Positions 8,597-18,929 of a stretch of 25,892 nt of DNA are shown piece by piece (position 1 is the stretch's first letter; every line of letters starts with the position of its first letter). The DNA is from Gymnopus androsaceus JB14. Its lineage: Eukaryota > Basidiomycota > Agaricomycetes > Agaricales > Omphalotaceae. The DNA lies in assembly GCA_009733575.1 (NCBI GenBank), contig ML770007.1:1-25892 (forward strand). Direction: 5' to 3'. The translations under genes were made by a program, and so were the position numbers. A model generated the notes under the pieces. That model was not told the origin of the DNA and made no database searches. It saw only the letters and a program-made list of their open reading frames with translations.

Positions 8597-10231
8597 TTAA
8601 ATCCCAGTGACCACCGCCATCAAACCCATCCTATCCAAGTTCCACAGAGGTGCATACACCTCCTCGTCCACATCGCATGACAAGAACTTCAATACCACAG
8701 ATCGCAAGCAGTCCACGCCAACCTCTGCTGCATAGATCGGATCGGGAATCCAGCGCGACGAGACCGTGTTAATGAATGCTGCATCATCAAAACTGGTTCC
8801 CTCAAATTCTAAGGAAAGACGACATAATCGAGGAATGGGTGTTTGGATTTGAGTCACTGGAATGTCGCTCTGAACCTGCAACCAGGAGAAGAATTCCGAT
8901 GTCAGGACATTAGAATACGCGTGATTGCGTATGGTGAGGTCCTCTATGGAAGGGAGAAGGTGGAGGATAGATTGAAGAACGGAACGGTGAATGCGGACGT
9001 TCTGGAGGGAGAATTTTGTGATCTTACTTGAAGATCTCGATATGAATGTCCTGAATTCCTCCAATAGCGCTGGCTGAAAATGCCTGGATGTTGAGGAATA
9101 TACATGGAGTTCAAGCAAAGAGGGAAATGTGAAGGAAGATAGGATGTACTCGAATAGACCCATATCATCCCAAAAGTGACAGACTCCTACTGTGAGTGAA
9201 GTGAGCTTATCAAAACTTCTGGGTTGTGAGAGGCGAGTGATGTGACAGCGCCGATCCTGACATAGTTTCAGTGTGGCAAGATTAAGAGATGAATGCATAA
9301 CATCATCCAGCTCCAAGTCAATATCGCTGTCCTGGACTCTGAAGTCAAGATGAGTGATTTGGTGCCAAGGGAAACATGATGGCTTTGGTGGAAGTCTGGG
9401 AATGCAGAGATCCCAGAGTTTTGGCGCCTTTTCAAACACTTCCAGCTCTAAACCACCGTTCGTAGTTACCGTTTCGAGAGTATTGAATTCGACTCCTGCA
9501 GGAATAAGAACATTTAGGATCCATTCACCATCATAACAAAATGACCTCCAACGAAACGAGTGCTGGATAAGAATGGATAGAATAGCACCATCTATTTGCG
9601 AGTCATTGTGCGAGTTAGGAGATCCTATGAAGTGGATGTCTAGAGGACAGTCCTGTGAGCGTTGAAGATACAGCTCAATTGCACCACAAAACGCTCTGGA
9701 TGCCCTTTGAGCTGGAACTTTCAGCTTCAATCGAGACCATAAACTAGTAGTCGACGTAGCCACCGAACGCCATCGACTACAAACGGCGCTTATGGATAAA
9801 GCCGGGAGGGAGGGGATAGGTGATGATGGGGTGGTTTCCAGGTCTAAGGAACATGAATCTTGGATAAAGTTCCAATCGCACGTATAATCGAAGATGGACT
9901 GCAGCGTTTCATTGGGGAGTTTTCGGCAGGGAGAGAAAAAGGAAGATAGCTTCATTCTGTGGTCCATCAACCGCTTGTACTGCTCTCGGATGTACAAGAG
10001 CTGGTTTTCAAGACAAACAATCTCCTGCTCGTAATCCTCGAGCTCATTGTCAAATACAAGGAGCCTATCTTGGATTCCTGGGGGATTGTATTCGAATACA
10101 GTGGGTCCATATTCAGAGCGCAGTTTCGTATACAGCTCCGAAGAGAAAGGTTCCAAAGAATCGATGTTTACGCGTTGGGTTTTCAAGATGGGGTTTCGGC
10201 ACTGCGAGCATAAGATCCTGTCGATCGACAT
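8597..10231 (-). CDS. F-box protein, full length, 544 residues
   Basis: A single intronless frame from ATG at 10231. The N-terminus has a CSQC pair (residues 8-11), perhaps half of a zinc site. Residues about 55-95 are charged and heptad-like (DNELEDYEQEIVCLENQLL), a probable coiled coil. The F-box follows from about residue 102 (CRKLPNETLQSIFDYTCDWN) and the trailing signature is AVCSRWRSVATSTTSLWSRL. The remaining 370 residues are leucine-rich with irregular LRR-like units (for example FPSLLELHVYSS and LPSIEDLTIRNH). The coiled coil, F-box and degenerate LRR order is the usual agaricomycete architecture and matches the partial gene at the left edge, so the two are probable paralogues. Expected role: substrate receptor of an SCF ubiquitin ligase. 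No substrate can be inferred. Confidence 0.9.
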   Translation of the reverse strand: MSIDRILCSQCRNPILKTQRVNIDSLEPFSSELYTKLRSEYGPTVFEYNPPGIQDRLLVFDNELEDYEQEIVCLENQLLYIREQYKRLMDHRMKLSSFFSPCRKLPNETLQSIFDYTCDWNFIQDSCSLDLETTPSSPIPSLPALSISAVCSRWRSVATSTTSLWSRLKLKVPAQRASRAFCGAIELYLQRSQDCPLDIHFIGSPNSHNDSQIDGAILSILIQHSFRWRSFCYDGEWILNVLIPAGVEFNTLETVTTNGGLELEVFEKAPKLWDLCIPRLPPKPSCFPWHQITHLDFRVQDSDIDLELDDVMHSSLNLATLKLCQDRRCHITRLSQPRSFDKLTSLTVGVCHFWDDMGLFEYILSSFTFPSLLELHVYSSTSRHFQPALLEEFRTFISRSSSKITKFSLQNVRIHRSVLQSILHLLPSIEDLTIRNHAYSNVLTSEFFSWLQVQSDIPVTQIQTPIPRLCRLSLEFEGTSFDDAAFINTVSSRWIPDPIYAAEVGVDCLRSVVLKFLSCDVDEEVYAPLWNLDRMGLMAVVTGI

Positions 10232-10488
10232 CTGAAAAACATAAAGCGCTATCTGTTGAAAACTGTCAGAACTTACTGAGCACTTTCCAAGTGAAGACTG
10301 AGAATGACAGACAGAGAGAAGCTTACTCTAACACGTGATTCTACGCCGCAGAAAGACCCTTCGAATTCTCAATTATCCACTTGTAACTTATAGCGAACTG
10401 TACCCGAATTGTACGGTACTCCTAGTCCCGATGATCCATGCATGGATACCCTACGAATCCTTATCCGGTAAAGCACAAGTGGCTGATA

Positions 10489-12147
10489 TCACCGCCCAAC
10501 AAACACATTAACCTGTCCACATCTCCCATACGCCCATCCTTCCGGCTGCGCAAGCTTTGCGCTTTCTCTTTCCCAAACAGCCTCGTAATATTTCTTCAAA
10601 TTCGGGTATCTTCCCCCAAAGTCTTCTTTCCCAGTACCATCACCACCACCGCCGGCACCAGTCCCATCGCAGATTTCGAACTCAAACCCCCGCCTCCGCA
10701 TATAAGCCAAAATGGGATAAAACGCACAGTCGGCGAGGGAAAAGTCGGTTGCTCCTGCGATGTATTTTTGATTCTGTGTTTCCGCCGAAGGAGAAGTACT
10801 AGTATCGGGGGGACTGGCACTAGCATAAACCTCCCAGAAATCAAGTTCCCTGTACAATGCATCTAGTAGACCAGGTCGTACGTTTCGAACAAAGTGATCC
10901 ATGTCCGAATCCGAGTCCACTCCCGACTCTCTGTTGTTATCGAGATCTTTATCCCGAGCCTCGTAAAACCCCTCTTCCAAAGCATCATAAGCGTAATGAA
11001 GGTTTTCGGTTTCTTGGATTAGGCGGAGAACTTTGGCTCGGGAGGGACGATTTGAGAGCGGGGGTAGGAGGGATGGTGGATTGGACGTTGAGGAAGAGGA
11101 TGAAGATCCTGAAGAAGAAGGCGGAGGAGAGGTGTAATACGTTTCGAGGTAAAGCAAGATCGCTAGGCTTTCGTTAATAGTTGTTTTATCCGCATCAGAG
11201 TCGATGAATACGGGTGTTTTGCCTCGGTGGTTTAGTGAGAGGAAGAAGGGCATTCTGGTGGGTTTTGGAGTGGACATGACGTTCATGCGGATTTGGTGAC
11301 ATGGGATGCCCTGTAAGTAAAAGTAGAATTAGTTTCATCCTTGACTAGGAGTCCTGAGGAGAACCTTTTCATACAACGCCATCTGTACTCTCCAACTCGG
11401 TATACTTCCATTCACATAGTAAAGTTTTGGGATGGTAAGACTCGGAGGTTTGGGCGTTACTAACACTTGCGTACTCTCAAGTAGAGTGACACCAGCACCT
11501 TCCATCTTGCCCAAAGCTTTCTGATGACTGTCGGCTCGCCTATACCCAAGACAATCGGTGATCGCATAAAGCCTAAACGACTCAGCTGCTGTTGAGCGTG
11601 CGGCGTCGAGTATGGATGCCAGGACACATGTACCGCTTAGCAGTCCAGCGAAATACAACTCCAGCTCGGCGCTGTCAGCGCCGTAAGCTTGGAGGACTTG
11701 GAGGAGGTCGGTATCCTTGAATGCGGAGTAGTGGTGTTTAATGATGATTCGGTCGAGTTGGGGATTCATTAATTCTTCCGAGATGGGAGCAAAGATTTCT
11801 GCACCGAATGAACCTTCAGTACAACAAGGATTGGGGCCAGTATGCGTAGAAGAGAGAAGGAACGCTGTACGGTCTACGAAAGACTTTGGTTTCGTCAAGT
11901 TCTTTTCCGATTCGGGCTTGGGTGCATCGTATATGGATTTAACCCAGATAACCAGTCCTTTGTTTTCCCTGAAGCTGTTTACGAGGCCTTTCAACCCAGA
12001 TAAGAGTAGTTCCTGTGAGTCAGGAAGGATGGGAAACGAGCCAGAGGGGTGCAAGAACTCGTTTTGAAGATCAATCAGAATCAAGGCGGCTTTGGGCTTC
12101 ATGGTGGATTGAAGAAAGGGCGATTGAGCCAAATGACTCGGAATCAA
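10489..12147 (-). CDS. Isochorismatase-like hydrolase fused to glutathione S-transferase
   Basis: Exons 12147-11365 and 11310-10489 give 534 residues; the 54-nt intron (GTTCTC...CTAAT...TTACAG) keeps phase. Residues 16-230 are a cysteine hydrolase of the isochorismatase superfamily: LILIDLQNEF (Asp26), IIIKHHYSAF (Lys137) and GLLSGTCVLASILDA (Cys174) form the D-K-C triad. In the same exon, without a stop, residues 241-261 begin a GST (KLYYVNGSIPSWRVQMALYE). It continues after the intron with GIPCHQIRMN, a KTPVFID loop, and NESLAILLYLE, the glutathione-binding E-S pair. The C-terminal helical domain follows, with a Ser/Pro-rich insert (around 11100) and ending YPNLKKYYEAVWERES. The order suggests coupling of hydrolysis with glutathione conjugation, but substrates are unknown. 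Met16 is an alternative start, giving a conventional isochorismatase N-terminus. Confidence 0.85.
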
Positions 12148-12910
12148 TCTTCTACAGTGACTCGAAAAGAGTACTTAGTCAAAATGAAAGATATCTATCG
12201 CAGTATTCTTTCTTCCATCTTCGCGGCCTAAATGCAACATTAGCAAGAGTTGGAGCAACAGAGAGCTATTACGGACCAAATTCCTCCAATGGCGCCGCAA
12301 TTATACGAAAATCACAAGAATTCAGCGCAGGAAATACAATCCCCATCCCGTTAACCCGACGTCCCCATCCGAAAACTCCTTTATGTACCACCAGCCAAAA
12401 ATTGTTTGCTTGTTAACTTGGAATTTTGTAGAATTGTCCAAGATTGAAGAGGCCAACGAAATCCCACGGCGCTTGCCTTCTCCGCTTCCTTCAACTTCAA
12501 GTTCTTCAACGAACCAGAATTAGCAGTTTCCTTTAAATAAAGTTTTCCGGTGCGCATCTGTTGAATTCAACCTTGCAGTTACTAACCAACGAGTTATAAT
12601 TGTAAACGCCAAGCCAAGGTTTTGCAGTGTCGGGCATAACAAATGGAGTCTGCCTATAATAATAGTGCAATAGTCGGCCGGAGATTCAGAATATAAGGCC
12701 TTCCCAATTTAGCCTATCTCAGAAACACCGCCAACATCAAGTACTGTATAGTACACAGCTCCGAATGTTTGAGCTTCCCTTCAGGCAAGTTTCACGACGA
12801 GATACCGTGAAATTACCTTCGATTCTTCCACTAGCGAATGCTATCCCCGAATTCACCGCACGCCCACCGCCATCGACCGCGGAAGATGGACCGAGGGACC
12901 CACAAATGCA
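12148..12910. other. Divergent intergenic region
   Basis: Lies between the start of the minus-strand fusion gene and the plus-strand pepsin-fold gene, so it should hold both promoters. Open frames here are short and without recognisable domains. Confidence 0.5.
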
Positions 12911-12917
12911 TATAAAT
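12911..12917 (+). promoter_or_regulatory. TATA box of the pepsin-fold gene
   Basis: TATAAAT about 150 nt upstream of the chosen ATG at 13068; this would give a 5' UTR of roughly 120 nt, which is plausible. Confidence 0.4.
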
Positions 12918-13067
12918 GGAAGATCATGATTCTCGTGCAAATTCTTTTTTCTTTCGTATTCTGTTCATTCTGTTTGTTCGTACACATTCGTAAACTCATC
13001 AACCACGAGTACAGGAAAATCCTCCCTCCTGTGCTGATCCTGATCCTGCCTCTTACTCCTCACTTTC

Positions 13068-15383
13068 ATGACCTGGCTATCCATTCCTCTACTGACGACT
13101 CTCGTGCTATGCCTTTCAGGCGCCTCTGCATCTGCCTTTGCTTCTAGGTCGACGTCGAAACGTGACTCGACATCTTCGCCACCACCACCTCCTGCTACCC
13201 TATTCATGCCCTTGACATTGGATGAGAATAGACGCTATGCTATAAACGTCTCTTTAGTATGTGACTCATCTCGATATGTAGATCTCTGAGTCTGATCTAC
13301 GCTCCATATCCACTACCTTAGCCCACTAGCTCTGGCCCACACCAGTCTTTCGCCTTTGCACTAACAACAAGCACTGGATACTCTTCAGTGGCTGCGCAAG
13401 GATGTGTAACATGCGGAAGTAATATGCCAACGTGAGTTTCTTGATTTATACACTTTTGCAGTGAAATGAGATAATACTCACTCGAAATCATCACCTCTTA
13501 TCACCACTGATCATCATCATCTATACTTATATATTTGCACAGATTTTCGTCACCTTCTTCGTCTACTCAAACCGAAACTGGAGCAATGGATGTTTCGGTG
13601 CTCAACGCTGGAGTAGCAGGACCAACTATATCGCAGTCTTGTAATCTGTTGTTGAGGAATGGGTCTGCGTGGTCGTGGGTTGATCAGTCATGTATGTGAA
13701 CCTTAGCTCTTCGTCGAGTGCGATCGTTATTGACGGCTGTTTCGATACAGTTATCCTAGCGAACCAGTCCAACTCGATCTTTTCTTCGGATGTATCTGGA
13801 ATTTTGGGTCTTGGGACTAATAGTCGGTATGCACCTACGAACGTTTTTTTCGTATGATGGGCTTATGTTTTATTTTGTATGCAGTGCAGGAAGATTCAAC
13901 GAAACCGTAATGGCATTTTGGTTGAAGAACAACCCGAATCAACAGAATTTTTCTTACGGGTTGGCTTTGAACCCTCCTAACACCCCTCTCCTCTCCTCCT
14001 CCTCCGGTGGAACTCTCCACTGGCTCGCCCCAGACCCTTCCTCTTACGAGGGTGAAATCTCCTGGAAAGTCTTATTATCCAATACCAATATGGATACCAG
14101 CTCCAATTCTACGAGCTCTTTAACAAACGCTGACTCGTTCGTCGAGATGGACAGCTGGGTGTTCCGTAGCACTAGTCAAGACGTCAACGTATCAGATACG
14201 ACGGGGAGCCTACTGACTGTGATAGACCCTCTGTTTCCTGATATTGTGTTTCCCCAAGTTCAAGCTCGTGCGATATGTATGTGTCGTATCTAGACTTTTT
14301 TCCCCCCAAGCTCTAACGATTTGACTCATCGTAGATGACACAATCCCCGGATCCTCACTCCTAAACGTCCTCTCCGGCGGTACCACTGCGTACAGTCTCC
14401 CGTGTAACACTACCATGCAACTCAACCTCACTTTTGGGAGTGTTTCGGCGATTTTGACCGAAGCGCAACTCGTTCGGAATTTAGGAAACGACTCGACGAC
14501 ATGTGTAGGTGTTCTTGAGGAGTGGTCTTCTACAGATGTTACGGATTATCTGTTGGGAGCTAGTTTGATATCGAATATATACCTGTTAGTATTTCGGTTT
14601 CCTTTTTTTCTTTCAAGCACGGGCGTTGACGCACTGTAGAATCTTCCAAGGCTCCAACTCATCGAGCTCCTACGGCTTCGCCAACCGCAAATCCTCCTCC
14701 TCCGTCGTCGCCTATAAGCGGAGCAGCCATCGCCGGCGTCGTCCTCGGAAGCCTATCCTTCCTCATCGCATTGAGCATCGCAGCAGCGCTTATCATCCGC
14801 TGTAGATGGCGTCGACATATCCAAAACATCCGTGCCCATCCGTTCCCTCCGTCTCCTGCTCCTTCTACGCAGAGTTTTTCCGCAACGTCGTCATTTCATG
14901 ATCGTCGCACCAGAATCACTAAAACTACAAGAAGAAGAAACATCGAACTTGATCCCACCGCCACTTTCGCCTCCGTCGGATTGGTTGTCGAATTATCTCT
15001 ATATTCCTGGTGGGGGAGGTAGCGACAGGGATAGAGATAGTAAGCGGAATACGCGCACGGCGGGGATGCCCGCGCGGCAGACTTTTGGACAGATACTGGA
15101 ACAGCTGCGGTTGAGCAGTATGCCAAACCAGAATCAAAACCAATTTCGAGCCTCTGATCAGACGTATTATAACGACCCTAATTCACCGGGCCAGGGATTA
15201 CTCATTCAAGTGTTGTCTCCGCCCTCGCTGTCGATGACGAATAGATATTCAGAGGCACAGCAGCAGGAGTTGGAGATGGAGATTGAGAGGTTGCTTCAGA
15301 ACCAGAATCAGGACAATAATGAATTTGGACTACCGCCGTATCGTCCAACGGATCCTACTCCTGATGCTAGGAATTGGATATAG
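13068..15383 (+). CDS. Membrane-anchored pepsin-like (A1) protein, probably catalytically inactive
   Basis: Model: exons 13068-13256, 13322-13431, 13543-13691, 13751-13826, 13885-14276, 14335-14588, 14651-14831 and 14875-15383; 619 residues. Residues 1-23 are a signal peptide (MTWLSIPLLTTLVLCLSGAS). The pepsin fold is shown by RRYAINVSL, the flap region, SGILGLGTNS, SYEGEISWKVLL and DYLLGASLISNIYL. The first active-site DTG is replaced by ALTTSTG. At the second, VIDPLFPDIVFP stands where DTG(T/S) is expected; the Asp may persist but the Gly-Thr/Ser does not. After a Pro/Thr-rich stalk there is one transmembrane helix (SGAAIAGVVLGSLSFLIALS), a basic stop (RCRWRRH) and a Gln/Asn-rich cytoplasmic tail of about 175 residues. 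Exon 6/7 (alternative donor at 14585 and acceptor at 14639) and exon 7/8 (acceptor CAGAG, or a frameshift) are the uncertain joins. A non-proteolytic binding or sensor role is only inference. Confidence 0.72.
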
Positions 15384-15633
15384 TACGTTCTTTTCTCTAC
15401 ATAAAACTAGCTACTGTCTTTCTTTTATCTTATTTTATTCTTCCATGGACTTGGTGCTTTGAACTTTCGCGCTTTCAATGTATTATATACATAAATACTT
15501 GTCTCACACACTTGCACATTGCACTTACATATTCTGTATTGTATTCACTAATCAGTTTCGCTCTTCAAGGACATTGGAATTCTACTACTAAGTACTCGTA
15601 CACTGTGACCTACTGTACTGAGTGTATATACAT
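15384..15633. other. Presumed outer part of the Copia A LTR and 3' flank of the pepsin-fold gene
   Basis: AT-rich, no coding signal. On the minus strand it follows the tandem X-Y module, so it should contain the U5 side of the element A LTR, but no clear TG...CA end or target duplication could be fixed. Confidence 0.35.
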
Positions 15634-15793
15634 CTGTAAACGAAGTAACTCAGTTGAACAGCGATAGATCAACTCTATTAATATATGTACCTGTAAACGT
15701 AAACGAAGTAACTACTGTGATGTCAGTATATAGGAGTTATGAAGTAATAAGTAGTACTCACCTCAGTTGAACAGCGATAGATCAACTGAGGTG
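15634..15793 (-). repeat. Copia A LTR/leader module: hairpin, 50-nt intron, plus intron-less tandem copy
   Basis: Read on the minus strand. Block X1 (15787-15762) is part of a perfect 12-bp hairpin (15759-15770 pairs with 15782-15793, loop 11 nt). It abuts a 50-nt intron-like segment at 15761-15712 that starts GTGAGT, contains ACTGAC and ends CAGTAG. Block Y1 (15711-15691) follows, then a 16-nt spacer starting GTACAT (15690-15675). Next comes X2 (15674-15649), identical to X1 over 26 bases, joined directly to Y2 (15648-15634). The X2-Y2 junction is exactly the one splicing would make; Y2 lacks a 6-base internal duplication present in Y1. A TATAG motif about 25 nt upstream of X1 suggests transcription starts near the hairpin. 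Confidence 0.7.
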
Positions 15794-15828
15794 GAGGTTG
15801 TACTGAGCTACTGCCTATATCCTACGAA

Positions 15829-17330
15829 CTAGATAGTTATTTGTAAGCAGCGTGAGCGGAAGTAATATATGAAACGCGAACAAGGAGTAGGTACTATAAA
15901 AGGAAAAGTCAGAGCATAAGGTAGTGCACATACAGATCTTACTCTAACACTCCCGATCCGTACAATCCAAGCCCAGTGCGCAAACACACTTCTGAGTGCC
16001 GCAGGCCCTAATGACCTTGTCAAAACATCTGCCACATTCTCTTCAGATCTAATCTGCTTCACTATGATTCTCCTCTTCTCTACTCTCTCCCAAATACTGT
16101 GGAACACCATGTCAACACTCTTCACTGCAGCTAGCCTTTTGGCGTTCTGAGTCTGCCCAACCGTGCCCATGCAATTGTTTCGGATTTCGATGGGATGCTC
16201 TAGTGGTAGGTTGGCTTGAGGTTGGCCTTGGATAGGAACAAGTTCAACCAGACAGCCTGATCAGATGCAACTGCCAACCCAATGTATTCTGCACCTGTGG
16301 TAGACTGCATTACATCCGGCTGCCATTTCAAGCTCCAACAAACTGGGCCTTCAGCCATAAAGTAGACATAGCCCCCAGTTGAGTGCCTAGTGTCTTGACA
16401 CCCACTATGGTCCGTATCCAAAAAACCTAAGGGTTGGAGACTGCTGCTCAGTGTTTCTACTTGTGGCAGTGGTCTGTAGGTGATTGCATAGTGAATTGAC
16501 CACTTAATGTACCCTGCCAGCCATTCCACACAATCCCAGTGGCTTCAACTAGGGTTTATTTGGTATCACACTAGTAGACCTGCAGCAAAGAAGATGTCTG
16601 CATCAGCAAAACCTGTATTTTGCATTTTAATTCCCACAGCAATACTTAAATTTCCCAGTGCTCCCAGAGCTCCCAGCGCTGGCCAGCGCTTGCCAGTGCT
16701 GTCACAAATATAAAATCATATGTTATTTCCAAATAAGGTAATTTTGCGGCCTCTGGGAGCCTCTGGGAGCCCCCTCCTGCATCAGCCGGACCATCTGAGT
16801 GCTGGGATGCTGGAGCGCTGGGAACTCTGGACAGTTCACTCAAGCACTGCCCACGTCATACAGGTTTTGCTGATGTGGGTGAGTCAATCCCTGGCCCCAT
16901 ATCATGCAGCCAACGAACTCCCTATATGGCTTCCCTTCCATGAACTGCTGTTCCTCCTCAGGTAATGGGGTCAGCAATTCCTGAAGTTTAATGCCTGGAG
17001 GCAGAGGAGTGTGGCATAGCTGCACATTCTGAAATCCAAAATGGTCAATCATTTTTTAGAAATAGACCTTTTGCAATAAAGTAATACTCCCAGTCCTAGT
17101 ATCCTGTGTGATTTGAACACCAAAGAGTGTTCCATTTCCAACCTCATTTGATTCCCACTGTTTTCTGAGTTCTTCCACAATTTTACTCTTCTCTCCTGCC
17201 ATTCCACCAAAGACATCATCACCGTATGTCCTGTGGATTGTGTATATCCCCTTTTCCTTCCGGACATGGACCAATGGGTTGCATTCAAGGTCCTAGTCTC
17301 ATCAACTCATTGACCCGTCCTTGCCCGTTT
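15829..17330 (-). pseudogene. Ty1/Copia pol fragment (element A): RT C-terminus and RNase H
   Basis: In order on the minus strand: YGDD of the RT catalytic loop (HRTYGDDVFGG, near 17225; Copia usually has YVDD); SITLLQKVYF and MIDHFGFQNVQLCHTPLPPG (the RT end); GKPYREFVGCMIWG; GYIKWSIHYAITY (near 16500); then RNase H with LGFLDTDHSGCQDTRHSTGG and SLKWQPDVMQSTTGAEYIGL; and finally VDMVFHSIWERVEKRRIIVK and IRSEENVADVLTRSL. These match Copia pol in order. Stops, frame changes and the nested inverted-repeat element at 16601-16875 show it is dead. Gag, protease and integrase are not seen; sequence beyond 17330 is not clearly Copia. Confidence 0.85.
16601..16875. mobile_element. 275-bp MITE-like element inserted in Copia A
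   Basis: The ends are perfect 17-bp inverted repeats (CATCAGCAAAACCTGTA at 16601-16617 and its complement at 16859-16875), flanked by a TG dinucleotide on both sides. The interior is partly palindromic, with repeated CTCCCAG/CTGGGAG motifs. On the minus strand, removing it with one TG copy brings the Copia codons for LTHP directly next to DIFFAAG, as expected for Copia RT, so the insertion is real and postdates element A. It encodes nothing. A terminal 16-mer recurs at 20086-20101. Confidence 0.72.
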
Positions 17331-17644
17331 TTAAATCCTTTACTCTTGACTTCTTGCCTTGCCTGCATTCCTGGTTCAAACTGAGCCACGCCATTGCTCA
17401 ATGTACCTTTTTGGGAACCTCTCAAATCCATGCTTGTATCCAGCCTGCATACCCCACCTTCAATCCACAGCCATGTGCCTCTGCCATAATTCCCTGCTTG
17501 GCTTCTTTAATCCTATCACCTTACCTTGTCTCTACTTCAAAATCTTGTGGTCCCTTTACACTATTTTTACTTTCCAAATGAGTCTCGACTTTATCTCTTT
17601 CATTCTCAATAAACTCTTGTCTTACTAGAATGGATGATAATGTA
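17331..17644. other. Unassigned stretch between Copia A and the Tc1 element
   Basis: Minus-strand frames continue upstream of the Copia RT (for example RVNELMRL) but do not match RT motifs convincingly and contain stops. It may be decayed retroelement sequence. Confidence 0.3.
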
Positions 17645-18927
17645 CTCGTGCCCACGGAAAATGACGGGCCGCTACTGAATTACTCAACATATTTTATGTC
17701 TTCCTCATCGTTCGCAACTCGTCTGTAGCGTGTAAAAGTTGTCCGATGGTCTTGTAGCTGTGTACACACATATTCTCATTACAATACAACAAATCTATCA
17801 AATTAAAATTTTGTGTGTCCTCCTTTAGCCCCAGAATTGCCTCGACAACTTCAGACATCCGGTTCACATACTTGTCAATGTCCTCGATGAGTATCTGGTC
17901 CCAAACTTCGTGGACAGCCTGGATGAGTGCTGGTACGGATGTAGGATGACGAGGTAAAGCCCTAATACCCTTTTTGAGCTCAAACCAAACAGCTTCGATG
18001 GGGTTGGCATCAGGTGAAGATGGCGGATGGGGGAAAATGGTGATTTGATGATCATCGAGCCAACGTTTCGTTGTTTTGGCATTATGACTCGGTGCGCTGT
18101 CCTGCTGGAACTTGATAGCCCTTCTCTGTGACCTCATTTTATTCCAGAACTGCAAGAACGGCCTCCCAAAACCTGTTCCTGGTACCTTGCAGCATTCATT
18201 CCACCTCCTTTCCCACCCGGATATTCGAGCACAACCAGCGGCCCTTTTTTACCCTCATAATGCATCCCATACCATGACACGAACACTAGACTGCTTAAAT
18301 GTTGGAATTAAACAGTTGTCTTCGTATTCCTCATCTGCAGTCCGTGTAACGTAGATGCGACCACGCAAGTCATCCAAATGAACATAGCACTCATCTGACC
18401 AAACCACTCTGTCCCATTTAATTCCCCGATTCTGCTTTGCCCATTCCAACCTCTTCATCTTCTGCTCCTTCTTCAAATATGGAACCTTCCTAGCAACACG
18501 TCAATGGTATCCCTGAGCCGCTAAGTGCTCGCGAACTGTGGTAGCACTCAACCGCGGGTTCAGCTCCTGGCCAAGCTCTGCAAATGGTTTTCGATGGTTC
18601 GTTCAAGCTTTGCGAACAAGTTCCCGTCTGACCCTATCATCAACCTTCGATGGGCGGCCACTGCGAGGACAATTTGACGTGCTACCAGTTGCACAATATT
18701 TGGCGAGGATTTTCTTGGCAGTACCATATGGAATTTCTGCAATTTCAGCAGCATCAGCAATGGTTTTTCCACTTTGAATTGAGCCAATTAGACAATTTTT
18801 CTTTGGAGAGGAATGCTGTATACGTGTCATGGTGGTAGTAGTACAGAAGCAGTTACAAAATCGAGCAAACTTTCGAGCCATCAAAATATTGTAAGATCCC
18901 CGGCCTGTCACTTTCCGTGGGCACGAG
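17645..18927 (-). mobile_element. Tc1/mariner element, 1283 bp, decayed
   Basis: The terminal inverted repeats begin CTCGTGCCCACGGAAA at 17645 and end TTTCCGTGGGCACGAG at 18927, with about 28 matching bases apart from a few changes. TA lies directly outside each end, the expected Tc1 target duplication. The interior encodes a broken transposase on the minus strand. Length and DD34E catalytic spacing fit Tc1. Confidence 0.88.
17694..18831 (-). pseudogene. Tc1-family transposase pseudogene (DD34E)
   Basis: The likely original start is the ATG at 18831 (MTRIQHSSPKKNCLIG). Helix-turn-helix region: SGKTIADAAEIAEIPYGTAK, with CPRSGRPSK after it. The catalytic domain shows VVWSDECYVH (first Asp), FQQDSAPSHNAKTTKRWLDD (second Asp) and SPDANPIEAVWFELKK (Glu). 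Exactly 34 residues separate the second Asp and the Glu. Two in-frame TGA stops (near 18595 and 18502) interrupt the linker, and at least two frameshifts (near 18255 and 18155) split the catalytic part. In intact relatives the protein binds the TIRs and performs cut-and-paste transposition at TA sites; this copy cannot. Confidence 0.87.
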
Positions 18928-18929
18928 TA

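Noticed and set aside
8588..8606. Possible tRNA T-arm (GGGTTTAAATCCC) on the plus strand
   Set aside because: No matching acceptor, D or anticodon arms can be folded upstream and the stem pairs poorly; it also overlaps the end of the F-box gene.
12926..13147. Plus frame with a hydrophobic start, like a signal peptide
   Set aside because: It ends quickly; the overlapping frame from 13068 gives the signal peptide that joins the pepsin fold, so this is 5' UTR.
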